A stretch of DNA of 64,000 bases from Lachnospiraceae bacterium (GCA_910574195.1 CAJTBF010000001.1:310001-374000); one strand, 5' to 3'; counted from the first letter of the stretch, positions 17,413 to 26,398 are shown. Made by a program: numbers and translations. Notes: generated from the sequence alone by a model not told the origin.

Positions 17413-18482
17413 AATATTAAATGCGACTCCTCTTCCATATAATCCCTCAGACAGTCAAACAACTGCTGCATCTCCTCTTTTGTCCCTATGGTGATCCGCA
17501 GATAATCCGCAATCCGCTCCGTATCCCAATGGCGCACATAGATGTTTTTTTGTTTCAACATCTCGAACAGCTCCCTGCCTGTATAGGCCGGATGTCTCGC
17601 AAAAATAAAATTCGCTCTGGGATCCGGAAACACAAATCCCAATCCGGCAAGTTCCTTCTTTGCCCATTCCCTTGTCTCCAGAATGGTTTTCGTGGTACGG
17701 ACGAAATACTCCTGATCTTTTACCGCCTCCACCCCGCAGACAAGCGCAGTCTGATCCATGGTATAGGAATTAAAGGAATATTTTACATCGTTCAGATAGC
17801 GAATCAACCTGGGATTGCTAATGGCATATCCGATCCGCATGCCCGCCATAGAACGGGCTTTGGAGAAGGTCTGAACCACGATCAGGTTTTCATATTTTGC
17901 AATCAATTCCATTGCCGATCTTCCCGCGAAATCCACATAGGCTTCATCCACAATCACAATGACGTCCTGATTTTCCCGGATGATTTCTTCCACCACGTCC
18001 AATTCTTCATAAATCGCCGTCGGCGCATTGGGATTCGGAAAAATAATCCCGCCGTTTTCCCTCTTATAATCGTCCTTCACAATCCGAAACTCTGCATCCA
18101 GCTTCGGACACTCATAAGGAATCCGATAAAGTTCCGCCCAGACCTTATAAAAGGAATAGGTTACATCCGGGAAGAGAACGGGTTTTTCCGAATTGAAAAA
18201 TGTCAGGAAACACATGGACAGTACGTCGTCCGATCCCACTCCCACAAACACCTGCTCCGGCTCTACGTGGTAATATTCCGCCAATGCCTCCACCAACCCC
18301 CCTGACGTGGGATCCGGATACAGACGGAACCGTTCTGTATCTATCTTTTGCAATGCCTCCCTCACCTTCGGGGACGGCGGATATGGATTTTCATTGGTAT
18401 TCAGCTTGACTACTTTATTCTGAGGCTGTTCCCCCGGCACGTAGGGCACCACTTTACGGATATTTTTTTCAAATGCTTTCAT
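17409..18482 (-). CDS. hisC: Histidinol-phosphate aminotransferase
   Basis: PLP enzyme that converts imidazole-acetol phosphate plus glutamate to histidinol phosphate. Seen are NTNENPYPPSP near residue 24, the IVDEAYVDF segment with the PLP-binding Asp and Tyr, and TFSKARSMAGMRIGY with the Schiff-base lysine. The ATG at 18482 is preceded by AGAGGACGA. An ATG 93 bases upstream lies in repeat DNA and is rejected. No other his gene is in the window. HisC can also serve tyrosine and phenylalanine transamination in related organisms. Confidence 0.95.
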   Translation of the reverse strand: MKAFEKNIRKVVPYVPGEQPQNKVVKLNTNENPYPPSPKVREALQKIDTERFRLYPDPTSGGLVEALAEYYHVEPEQVFVGVGSDDVLSMCFLTFFNSEKPVLFPDVTYSFYKVWAELYRIPYECPKLDAEFRIVKDDYKRENGGIIFPNPNAPTAIYEELDVVEEIIRENQDVIVIVDEAYVDFAGRSAMELIAKYENLIVVQTFSKARSMAGMRIGYAISNPRLIRYLNDVKYSFNSYTMDQTALVCGVEAVKDQEYFVRTTKTILETREWAKKELAGLGFVFPDPRANFIFARHPAYTGRELFEMLKQKNIYVRHWDTERIADYLRITIGTKEEMQQLFDCLRDYMEEESHLIL

Positions 18483-18540
18483 TCTCGTCCTCTTTTCTCT
18501 TCTGCGAATTCTCTTCTTCCATCCCTGTTGGTTCGTACAC

Positions 18541-18730
18541 CCCGCGTCTAGTGTATTGGACACGAACGGAAACACTGCGTCCGATAAGGCATATCATCGG
18601 GGTATCCCGTATTTGATGTGCTTCGCACGAGTGGACACTTCGTGTCCAATGAAGCATACCCACAAGACAGTCCCCATTGCATGCCCTTCGGGCGGGCGGT
18701 CAGCTAACACTGTCCGATAAGGCATACTCT
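18541..18730. repeat. Two units of the 66-bp repeat (forward orientation)
   Basis: The first unit has GGTATCCCGTATTTGATG, GTGCTTCGCAC, and GGACACTTCGTGTCC. The second has GCATGCCCTTCGGGCGGG, where the middle hairpin is GCCC-TTC-GGGC instead of GTGC-TTC-GCAC, and GTCAGCTAACACTGTCC. The last 31 bases encode the tail of the aminotransferase gene at 18700. Confidence 0.9.
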
Positions 18731-19905
18731 TTCGCCAGTTCTTTGAACTTTGGCAGGGAATTTACGATTGTCTCATACGCCACACAGTAAGCAAGTCTTA
18801 CATATCCCGGGCAGCCAAAAGAACTTCCCGGCACAAGCAGGAGATGGTACTTCTTCGCCTCCGCACAGAATGCTTTCTCATCTTCCACCGGAGACTTCAC
18901 AAAAAGATAAAACGCCCCCTGCGGTTTGATGCATGTAAACCCGCACTCTTTCAACCCCTGATATAATGCTTCTCTGTTTCTGTCATAAAAAGAAATATCT
19001 GTCTTCTCGTTGATACATTTGGCAACGACCTTCTGCTGCAGCGTAGGGGCATTCACAAATCCCAGAATTCGTGTCGCCACATTGGCGGCTGCCTGCACTT
19101 CCTCACTTTCGCACACTTCATCCGGAATAACCAGGTATCCAATCCGTTCTCCCGGCAAAGACAACGATTTGCTGTAAGAATACCCTACAATGGTGTTGGC
19201 ATAGTATTTTGTCAGATAGGGCACCTTCGCACCGTCGTAAACCAATTCCCGGTAAGGTTCATCTGAAATCAAATAAATCTGCGTTCCATATTCCTGCTGC
19301 TTCGCTTCCAGGATGGCCGCCAGCTTTTGAATCGTCTCCTCTGAATACACGACTCCCGTTGGATTATTGGGCGTATTCACAATCACCGCTTTCGTCTTTG
19401 ACGTAATTTTCCGTTCAAATTCATCCAGTTTCGGCTGGAAATCCACCGTATTCGGTGAGATCTCCACCAGAACGCCGTCATAATTACTCGTATAAGAACG
19501 GTATTCCCCAAAATACGGAGCAAATACAATCACCTCATCGCCGGGATTCAGCAGCGTCTTTAAAATCACATTCAGTCCGCCTGCCGCGCCCACCGTCATC
19601 ACGATATTCTTTCCTGCAAACTGCGTTCCAAAACGTGCATTCAAGGACTCTGCTACCGCCGCGCGTACATCCGCATAACCGGAATTACTGTTTGTGTAAC
19701 CGTGAAGCGCCACCGGATCATTCTCTTCCAACAATTCCACAATGGCATCTTTCACTGCTTCCGGAGCCGGCACATTCGGGTTGCCCAGGCTGAAATCATA
19801 TACATTCTCGGCTCCGTAGATCTCCGCCATCCGGTTGCCCTCCTCAAACATGGCGCGGATTGCCGAACTGTTTGCTACCATCTGCTTCATTTTCTCTGCT
19901 ATCAT
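18700..19905 (-). CDS. Class I/II aminotransferase (aspartate-type)
   Basis: A 401-residue fold-type I PLP enzyme. NTPNNPTGVVY, LISDEPYRELVYDG and GYSYSKSLSLPGERIGY (Schiff-base lysine) are intact, as is the C-terminal substrate-carboxylate Arg region VRLAYCVAYE. AAGGAGC precedes the ATG. The substrate cannot be told apart between aspartate and aromatic or branched amino acids. The last residues EYALSDSVS and the stop come from the adjoining repeat, matching the tail of the ABC permease ending at 11574. The DUF2156 gene precedes it by 35 bp and is probably co-transcribed. Confidence 0.93.
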   Translation of the reverse strand: MIAEKMKQMVANSSAIRAMFEEGNRMAEIYGAENVYDFSLGNPNVPAPEAVKDAIVELLEENDPVALHGYTNSNSGYADVRAAVAESLNARFGTQFAGKNIVMTVGAAGGLNVILKTLLNPGDEVIVFAPYFGEYRSYTSNYDGVLVEISPNTVDFQPKLDEFERKITSKTKAVIVNTPNNPTGVVYSEETIQKLAAILEAKQQEYGTQIYLISDEPYRELVYDGAKVPYLTKYYANTIVGYSYSKSLSLPGERIGYLVIPDEVCESEEVQAAANVATRILGFVNAPTLQQKVVAKCINEKTDISFYDRNREALYQGLKECGFTCIKPQGAFYLFVKSPVEDEKAFCAEAKKYHLLLVPGSSFGCPGYVRLAYCVAYETIVNSLPKFKELAKEYALSDSVS

Positions 19906-19940
19906 GTTCTTTGCTCCTTCTTCTCATCCATCTCTGTCTT

Positions 19941-20852
19941 TTACTCGGTTTCCGCCTCTTTTACGTTTCCCTTTTCCACCAGAAACACCGGCCGGTAAGA
20001 CAGCTTTGCCTTACGCAGACCTTCCGCCCCCGTATCCTCTTCCCGGTTCACATAAAGGAAGTCCCGGCATTCATGTTCCACGAACTGCTGATTGATCATG
20101 GAGTAGGCTCCCTCTACTTCCGCAAACGCTTTTTCAATATGCACCACGAAGGTATCGGAGCAAACCGGTTCCCCCAACGTGAAAGCCACCACTTTTCCGT
20201 CCACACGGAGTACACCCCCTCTTAGTTCCAACTCTTCGAACAGACGCAGCGCATTCATAGTCACACAGATCTCACTGCGTTTGTGCGGATCTTCCTCACA
20301 GCCATTCTGGTCTCTCCACTGCAATGCCATCTGAAAGCAATCTTCCACGTTGTCCCTTGTCATCACCTCGTAGGACCAGCGGTCCTCATATAACGCTTTG
20401 AACTTGTTGATGTGGTTTCGCTTTCCATGAAGCTTTTTCCCGGACAAAGTCGCCAGCTTCTCAGACTCATAGATATAATCGGCGCTGTCCCTGTCGTACT
20501 CGATCTGGAATCTGCCCGGATACCATTCCTCTAACTGTGTAAAATTATCCGGCGTCAGATTATACATCCGAAACGGTTTCTCACGCTCCTTACAATATTT
20601 TAACAGCCATTCGATTGCCCTTTGTACATCGAGAGCCTCCCCCGCCGGATAAGCAAAGGACAAATGTGTCTCATCCTCGCTTTTAAATAACAACGCATTC
20701 TCTACAATCGCCCATTTCACCGGATACTGCCGGGACCACAGATATACATTGGCAAAGGTCCGTTCACAGCTCCTGCTTGTGTGATGTTTAAAATACCGGG
20801 TTATGATGTCCTTATCTTCCAATTCTGCTCGCTTAAACTGTATCTCTTCCAT
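19941..20852 (-). CDS. DUF2156 (phosphatidylglycerol lysyltransferase C-terminal-like) protein
   Basis: A 303-residue soluble protein with the double GNAT-like fold of DUF2156. Seen are FANVYLWSRQY near residue 38, LSGKKLHGKRNHINKF, and FLYVNREEDTGAEGLRKAKLSYRP near the end. In MprF this domain transfers aminoacyl groups to lipid, but here there is no membrane flippase part, so the acceptor is unknown. It lies 35 bp ahead of the aminotransferase gene. About 100 bp upstream is the terminator of the candidate RNA at 20952-21077, which may be a regulatory leader of this gene. Confidence 0.82.
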   Translation of the reverse strand: MEEIQFKRAELEDKDIITRYFKHHTSRSCERTFANVYLWSRQYPVKWAIVENALLFKSEDETHLSFAYPAGEALDVQRAIEWLLKYCKEREKPFRMYNLTPDNFTQLEEWYPGRFQIEYDRDSADYIYESEKLATLSGKKLHGKRNHINKFKALYEDRWSYEVMTRDNVEDCFQMALQWRDQNGCEEDPHKRSEICVTMNALRLFEELELRGGVLRVDGKVVAFTLGEPVCSDTFVVHIEKAFAEVEGAYSMINQQFVEHECRDFLYVNREEDTGAEGLRKAKLSYRPVFLVEKGNVKEAETE

Positions 20853-20951
20853 GTCTGATTTTCTTTGTATTTTCCTCTCTTCCTGGTTTTTATCTTCTTT
20901 TTATTATGCCTGATCAAAACTGCCGTATGCTTCCCACATAACAGAAACAAC

Positions 20952-21077
20952 AAAAAAACCTCCCTTTCCTTTTCCTGCCATCAAATCAAAAAGTCAACCT
21001 GCTTTTTTCGATGGACCCCGGGGAGGCTTTGATCTGTTCCTGGCACAATCAAACGCCTGACCGCGATTTTTGTGCCT
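20952..21077 (-). ncRNA. Candidate small RNA or leader attenuator, about 125 nt
   Basis: A promoter (21082-21110) is followed seven bases later by GGCACAA, which pairs with TTGTGCC at 21042-21048. A second, internally paired region (CCATC...GATGG) lies inside a GCCTCCC/GGGAGG stem that ends in a run of seven T, a typical terminator. The RNA would start on the first base of its 5' hairpin. It matches no riboswitch or housekeeping RNA I know. It may be a free sRNA or the leader of the DUF2156-aminotransferase operon. Confidence 0.6.
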
Positions 21078-21081
21078 ATTT

Positions 21082-21110
21082 ATTGTACCAAGATTTTCCT
21101 GAGATTACAA
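21082..21110 (-). promoter_or_regulatory. Promoter of the candidate small RNA
   Basis: TTGTAA and TACAAT with exactly 17 bp between, reading leftward. The same hexamer pair and spacing occur at 66-94 and 35241-35269. TTGTA and TACAA are complementary, so the site is also a dyad. Confidence 0.65.
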
Positions 21111-21159
21111 GGAAAAATTTTTCCGGCGCCTGATACATTGTAAACTGTAATTAAAATAA

Positions 21160-22209
21160 CTACAATTTCTTTTTCATTGTATCCTGTACATTGCCAAAAT
21201 TTTTCGCATATTTCGCCATAAATTCTTCTTTTCGCTCCGGCTTCAACTTGAAAAGGAACACAGACAACTCGTCCGCTCCCGGATTTTTCGGCAGCGCAAG
21301 CTGCTCTTCGGAATCTCTCTTGTATTCCCTGTTCAAAATTCCCTGCACGTAATCACAGTACAGATTACAGATATAAGCACTGATTACGGATGCCAGAGAA
21401 ACCGCCATAATCTTAAAGTCCGCTTTGACCGTCATAAATACATGGGTTGGGTCTATTGCAGAATCGCCGGAAGACAGTTCTCTTTTGAAATCTTCTATTT
21501 CCTGTTCTTTTCCGTCATAAAAATCGTCCACCACAATCATACTGCCGGGATTTCTCTTATAAACTTCCCTTAATACCTGCAGATGCGCCTCTTTTATCAC
21601 ATCATTTTTATTTTCTCCGTTTTCATAGCATCTTCTGTTATATTCTTCATTTGTAATAATTCTTGTAACAAAACGATCCGTACATAAAAGCGTCTTATCC
21701 TTGATTTCCTCCCAACAGTCGATACCGGTAACCTCTTTTCCAATCGAAGGAATCTTCCTGGAAATCCGCTTGGAATCATCCACTCCCATCCCGATAAATC
21801 TTCTTATTTCATTTTCCGCCCCAACGTATGCGGCCGTGACCACCAGGTTTTTAAAGGTTTCCCCATTGCCGGTCTCGTCACTCCCGATGGTCTGATGATG
21901 AAAATTCAATTCCGCAATGGACGGGGCATCTGCTTTTGATTCTTCCACAGGCTCCCTGTTGAGACGCATATCTTTTTCACGCAGCTCCTGGTAATCCCTC
22001 TCCCGGCCCTGCAAAAAGATTGTAACTTTTTTCCCTTCTTTATCTTTGTATACCCGAATATCACTTTTATCTTCAAACTGATAATACCGCTCCACATAGA
22101 TCTCTTTCTCTCCCGGCGGAGTTTTATAGTCTTTATACTTTTCTTCCAGACAGTCCAATATTTCGTCTTTCGCCGTCGGTACAAATGAAAAATCCGTTCT
22201 TTCTGTCAT
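21160..22209 (-). CDS. RNase HIII-like ribonuclease
   Basis: A 349-residue protein of the RNase HII/HIII group, which cuts RNA in RNA:DNA hybrids. The catalytic motif GSDETGNGE places D111 and E112. Further acids are D228/D229 in VVDDFYDG and the Asp of KADFKIMAVSLASVIS. The N-terminal part (IRVYKDKEGKKVTIFLQG) resembles the TBP-like substrate domain of RNase HIII. The ATG at 22209 has TGGAGG upstream. It is divergent enough to be a paralogue rather than the housekeeping enzyme. It is transcribed divergently from the HBD-AAA-protease gene, which carries another hybrid-binding domain. Confidence 0.85.
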   Translation of the reverse strand: MTERTDFSFVPTAKDEILDCLEEKYKDYKTPPGEKEIYVERYYQFEDKSDIRVYKDKEGKKVTIFLQGRERDYQELREKDMRLNREPVEESKADAPSIAELNFHHQTIGSDETGNGETFKNLVVTAAYVGAENEIRRFIGMGVDDSKRISRKIPSIGKEVTGIDCWEEIKDKTLLCTDRFVTRIITNEEYNRRCYENGENKNDVIKEAHLQVLREVYKRNPGSMIVVDDFYDGKEQEIEDFKRELSSGDSAIDPTHVFMTVKADFKIMAVSLASVISAYICNLYCDYVQGILNREYKRDSEEQLALPKNPGADELSVFLFKLKPERKEEFMAKYAKNFGNVQDTMKKKL

Positions 22210-22272
22210 TCGTTCTTTCCTCCAAATTCCGATTGTGCTTTCTCGTTCTTCGTGCCCGGTAAACATGAGATC

Positions 22273-22301
22273 ATTCTATCATCGGAGGTGTTGCACGTCA
22301 A
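22273..22301 (-). promoter_or_regulatory. Promoter of the RNase HIII-like gene
   Basis: TTGACG and TAGAAT with 17 bp between, ending 64 bp before the start codon at 22209. A near-consensus sigma-70 type promoter. Confidence 0.75.
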
Positions 22302-22337
22302 GGAAAGAAACACAGGAAAAACCATGTGATCGAGCAT

Positions 22338-22400
22338 GCCAAAACGGTGGGAACAAAGACGGATACCTTCCCCTTACCACCACATCGTTTTGGCTTGACA
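22338..22400 (+). promoter_or_regulatory. Inverted repeat abutting a TTGACA box before the HBD-AAA-protease gene
   Basis: GCCAAAACG at 22338 is repeated in inverse as CGTTTTGGC at 22386-22394, and TTGACA follows at once (22395-22400). No perfect -10 is seen at 17 bp. The inverted repeat next to the -35 box could be an operator or a transcribed hairpin. It lies in the shared divergent control region. Confidence 0.45.
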
Positions 22401-22486
22401 TAATTCATACGTTATGCAAAAATTAGGATATTACATACACCAAACTCCAAAGAAAATGACCAAAAAGGCCAGGAAAGGGACACTAC

Positions 22487-25400
22487 ATGAAGAAAAAAAT
22501 ATATGCCGTGAGAAGAGGACGTACTCCCGGCATTTACTATGTATGGAAAGAAACGGAACAACAGGTGAAGGGATTCAGTCATGCGGAATACCGCAGCTTT
22601 ACGTACATGACAGAACGGGAACACGAAGACGAAACGGTGGAGATGAGCCTTGCCTATGCGTTAAAACAGGCAAAAGCATACTTAGGCGCAATCCCGGAAA
22701 TACCGGAACAGGAAGAAGCACATACAGGCACAAATACCAAAGTGCCGGAGCAGACAGAAGTACATGCAGAGACAAGTACCGAAGCGCCGGAGCAGGAAGA
22801 AGCACATGCAGGCACAAGTACCGAAATACCGGAACAGGCGGAAGCACATACAGGGACAGGCACCGAAACGCCGGAGCAGGCAGAAGCATATATAGATGCA
22901 GACACGGAAGTATCGGAACAGGAAAGGGATCCTTACCATGCAATTGAAAAAGAGGTCATAAAAAGGGAGGCGGCATCAGACTCCCATCAAGAGATTCTGG
23001 AGCTGGCCCGTCTGAAACCGGATGCTTATGGGAATTCCCCCTGGGTTGCAGCTCTTTTAAAATGTGTGGCAGATAAGGACTCCTTTGTAAACTCACAGAC
23101 ATATACCGGCCGCTATTCCTGTACTTCACTTTATACCGCGCTGCTCTACCTGATATTGGATGACGATAAACTATTATATACCTATCAAAGACGTGTGCCG
23201 GGGTTTGATACAGACGACGACTGTATACAGAACATATGGCACGAATCGGAAGATTATACCCGGTTAAAAAAACGTTTCGACCGCTATAAAATGGAAGCCA
23301 TTGATTTACCGGAAGTTCTCTGTCGAAATCAGACAAAAGCAAAAGCAGACGGGCAGGCCGATGTCGTCCTTGGAACACCCTCCAAATCCTACCTGGCCAT
23401 GAAACGGTTTATCAAACAGGGCCAGCACACGGTTATGGGATTATATAGGGAACTTGTGAGAAATCCGGTGTACCGGCAGGAGCTTTTAAAAATATCCGGT
23501 CCTTTCCGAAATCCGGATTTGGAGACAAACCTTCCCTCAAAAACGACCGAAGAAACAACGGCCTCCATGCAGGATCTCATTATGCAGACTTCCGCCGTCG
23601 GTATCGCATTAAAAAGTAAAGTCATCGGACAAAATGACGTGATTGATAAATTGGAAGAGTCCTATTTCCATACGGAAAAAATAGCAAATGCCGGCAGGAA
23701 AAAGAAGGGGCCCAGAAGCGTATACCTGTTCGCAGGCCCGCCGGGTGTGGGAAAAACCTTTATTGCGGAAATTATGGCTCATACGCTGAACATTCCTTAC
23801 AAACGTTTTGATATGTCCGCCTATTCCCATCCCAGTTCCGCCGAGGAACTGATTGGTATTTCCAATTTCTGGAATAAGGCAAAACCCGGTGTATTAACAG
23901 ACTTTGTGCGGGAAAATCCCCGATGTATCCTGCTGTTTGACGAAATCGAAAAGGCATGCAGAGACGTCATTCTGCTCTTTCTCCAGATCCTGGATGAAGG
24001 CAAATGTTTTGACCGGTTCCATGATGAAAATATCGATTTTGGAAACACCATGATTATCCTCACCACGAATGCGGGAAAACAACTCTATCAGGATGCCGGA
24101 AATGAAAACCTGACACTGCTGCCGGATACCGTCATCCTGGACGCCTTAAAAAAGGACACGAATCCTCATTCCGACGTGCCCTTCTTCCCGCCTGAGATTG
24201 TTTCAAGAATGTCTTCCCATACCATTCTTATGTTCAATCATCTGCGGGCGGACGCCATTCTCAAAATTATAACTGCAGATTTGGACAAACAACTGAAACT
24301 GTCAAAAGAAACCTATGGATACGATATCGAAGACGGAAAAGAAACGCTGGCCGCCACCGCGCTGTACTCTATGGGCGGGAATCCGGATGCCAGAAACGCC
24401 ACCGTACTCGCCGGAAAACTCATTGACCGGGGACTCCATGCATTCCTGACTCTGACTGAGGAAAAACTGGGACTGGACTGGCGCAACCGCATCCGAAAAA
24501 TCACATGGGAACACGATTTTTCCGGAGCCTCCGACGAAATCCGGCAGTTCTATTTTGGAGAAAAAGATTGTGTCATCGCAATCTTCGGACAAACTGAAAA
24601 AATCAATGCAGGAATATTCACAAAAAACAATGTACAGATAAAGGCTACCACGAATCCGGAAGAATTTTTACAAATCATCCGAAAGGAACCGGTTATTCTG
24701 GCTGCAGTGGATTATGAATATGGCCGGAAGGAAAAGGAGCGCGGCTTAAGTATTACAGACAGCCTGACTGAGGGCAGCCGTATATTTTCCTATCTGAAAA
24801 AGGAATATGAAGAGACCATTCCGGTATATCTCTTATATGGAGATAATGGATATTCCTATTCCCAGAGAGAAAAAGATGAACTCTGCCGCTGCGGCGCGCA
24901 AGGGTTCCTCCAGCAGGAAAATATTCAGATCGAACTTCTGAAAGCCTATACGGATCTCTGCTGCCAGCAAACCATGGAAACCCTGTCCCTGCGGCATCAG
25001 AGACTTACCTATGACCTGAGAAATGAACTGGATGAAACGCAAAAATCCGGCAGAATCGTTTTCTGCAATTTCAAACTGGAATCTTCTGTTGAAGCGGAAG
25101 ATAAAGACCTTTTGCTGTCGGCAGATATGCGGCCGGATAAACACTGGGATGATATTTTCGTATCGGACGATGTAAAGAAAGAACTGGAATTCTTTATCGA
25201 TTTTCTCAAAAATCCAAAAGAATATATCCAAAAAGGCGTCCGGATTCCAAAAGGCGTATTGATGTACGGGCCTGCCGGGACCGGAAAAACCTCGCTCGCA
25301 AAAGTGGTCGCCGCAGAATCGGACGTAAGTTTCCTGGAAATCGGTGCGGACACACTGCGGACCAGAGGGGCCGACGAAGTCCGCCGTGTCTTCCGTACTG

Positions 25401-26398
25401 CCAGGAAGTATGCGCCGGCAGTACTGTTTCTGGATGAGGTGGACGCCATTGGCGCGGACCGGCAGCAGGCCGTCGGCAATATTGCCCTGAACACACTGTT
25501 GACAGAAATGGACGGATTCAAAAGGGTAGACGACAAACCGATCTTCATCATGGCGGCGACAAACTTAGTCCATCAGATCGATCCCGCGCTTCTGAGACGT
25601 TTTGACAGGACGTTCGAGATCCGGCTTCCGAACGACAAGGGACGAAAATGGATGCTGAAGCGGCTGCTTGGCATACACAGTACAATGTTTCAAATTTCGG
25701 ATAAAGAAATTGACAGTATTACCGACCGGTCGGCCGGAATGAATTTTGCTCAGATGGAAAACATCATCGAAACGGCATTGCGGGAAGCCATCCGTGCCGA
25801 TAAACCGGTAGACGATACCTTGTTAGATGAAACTTTTGAAAAATGTAATCTTGGAGAAGCAAGAGAAACCGGTTCGTTGGAAGTGATGAAACGCACCGCA
25901 TACCACGAGTCAGGTCACGCTTTGGTTCAACTGTTTCACAAAAAAATTCCGGATTATATGAGCGTTGTGGCAAGAAGCCAATTCGGGGGATATGTGCGGA
26001 GAAAAAGCACTCCCGATGAATACTTTACAAAAGAATCGCTGCTGGAGAGAATCCGGGAACTGCTCGGAGGGCGGGCCGCGGAAATCGTATGCGGATACGG
26101 TCTCACGTGCGGCGCCTCCAACGATCTGAAATGTGCGACGGAACTTGCGTCAGATATGGTGTGCAATTACGGCATGTACCAGGAAGAGATCGGACTTGCC
26201 GTCATTTCCGAAAAAGAACTGGCCTGTCATGAGAAGGCAAAGAATCTGGTGAATCAGATTTTATCCGAACAATTGCAGGAAGCAATGACCATTATCGGCC
26301 ATCACAAAGACGCTCTGGAACGGCTGGTCAACGCCGTAATGGACAGTGAGAAAAAATATCTCACGAAAAAAGAAATTGAAGCGGCTTATCGCGGGTAG
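22487..26398 (+). CDS. Hybrid-binding domain, ClpB-like AAA, receiver-like and FtsH-type AAA-M41 protease fusion
   Basis: A 1303-residue protein. Residues 4-45 match the RNase H1 N-terminal hybrid-binding domain (YAVRRGRTPGIYYVW, VKGF). Residues 72-141 are five 14-residue Glu/Thr-rich repeats. The first AAA module is ClpA/B-like (Walker A 417-424 GPPGVGKT, D485-E486). A receiver-like segment precedes a second, FtsH-like AAA (Walker A 928-935 GPAGTGKT, D983-E984, RRFDR finger). An M41 peptidase follows with H1140-E-S-G-H1144 and D1213 as zinc ligands, all intact. There is no membrane segment, unlike true FtsH. AAAGGG precedes the ATG. It is divergent from the RNase HIII-like gene. I know of no described system of this composition. 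Confidence 0.9.
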   Translation: MKKKIYAVRRGRTPGIYYVWKETEQQVKGFSHAEYRSFTYMTEREHEDETVEMSLAYALKQAKAYLGAIPEIPEQEEAHTGTNTKVPEQTEVHAETSTEAPEQEEAHAGTSTEIPEQAEAHTGTGTETPEQAEAYIDADTEVSEQERDPYHAIEKEVIKREAASDSHQEILELARLKPDAYGNSPWVAALLKCVADKDSFVNSQTYTGRYSCTSLYTALLYLILDDDKLLYTYQRRVPGFDTDDDCIQNIWHESEDYTRLKKRFDRYKMEAIDLPEVLCRNQTKAKADGQADVVLGTPSKSYLAMKRFIKQGQHTVMGLYRELVRNPVYRQELLKISGPFRNPDLETNLPSKTTEETTASMQDLIMQTSAVGIALKSKVIGQNDVIDKLEESYFHTEKIANAGRKKKGPRSVYLFAGPPGVGKTFIAEIMAHTLNIPYKRFDMSAYSHPSSAEELIGISNFWNKAKPGVLTDFVRENPRCILLFDEIEKACRDVILLFLQILDEGKCFDRFHDENIDFGNTMIILTTNAGKQLYQDAGNENLTLLPDTVILDALKKDTNPHSDVPFFPPEIVSRMSSHTILMFNHLRADAILKIITADLDKQLKLSKETYGYDIEDGKETLAATALYSMGGNPDARNATVLAGKLIDRGLHAFLTLTEEKLGLDWRNRIRKITWEHDFSGASDEIRQFYFGEKDCVIAIFGQTEKINAGIFTKNNVQIKATTNPEEFLQIIRKEPVILAAVDYEYGRKEKERGLSITDSLTEGSRIFSYLKKEYEETIPVYLLYGDNGYSYSQREKDELCRCGAQGFLQQENIQIELLKAYTDLCCQQTMETLSLRHQRLTYDLRNELDETQKSGRIVFCNFKLESSVEAEDKDLLLSADMRPDKHWDDIFVSDDVKKELEFFIDFLKNPKEYIQKGVRIPKGVLMYGPAGTGKTSLAKVVAAESDVSFLEIGADTLRTRGADEVRRVFRTARKYAPAVLFLDEVDAIGADRQQAVGNIALNTLLTEMDGFKRVDDKPIFIMAATNLVHQIDPALLRRFDRTFEIRLPNDKGRKWMLKRLLGIHSTMFQISDKEIDSITDRSAGMNFAQMENIIETALREAIRADKPVDDTLLDETFEKCNLGEARETGSLEVMKRTAYHESGHALVQLFHKKIPDYMSVVARSQFGGYVRRKSTPDEYFTKESLLERIRELLGGRAAEIVCGYGLTCGASNDLKCATELASDMVCNYGMYQEEIGLAVISEKELACHEKAKNLVNQILSEQLQEAMTIIGHHKDALERLVNAVMDSEKKYLTKKEIEAAYRG
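22700..22924 (+). repeat. Coding 42-bp tandem repeat
   Basis: Five units of 14 codons (pattern PEQxEAHxGTxTE) plus a partial sixth, forming an acidic linker between the hybrid-binding domain and the AAA part. The units differ by substitutions only, so the frame is kept. Copy number may vary between strains. Confidence 0.9.

Noticed and set aside
22700-22924. Possible CRISPR-like array
   Set aside because: Units are contiguous 42-mers without spacers and encode an acidic linker in frame.
22599-22943. Leftward frame with Cys/Pro-rich repeats
   Set aside because: It is the opposite strand of the 42-bp coding repeat in the AAA-protease gene. Its periodicity is inherited from that gene.
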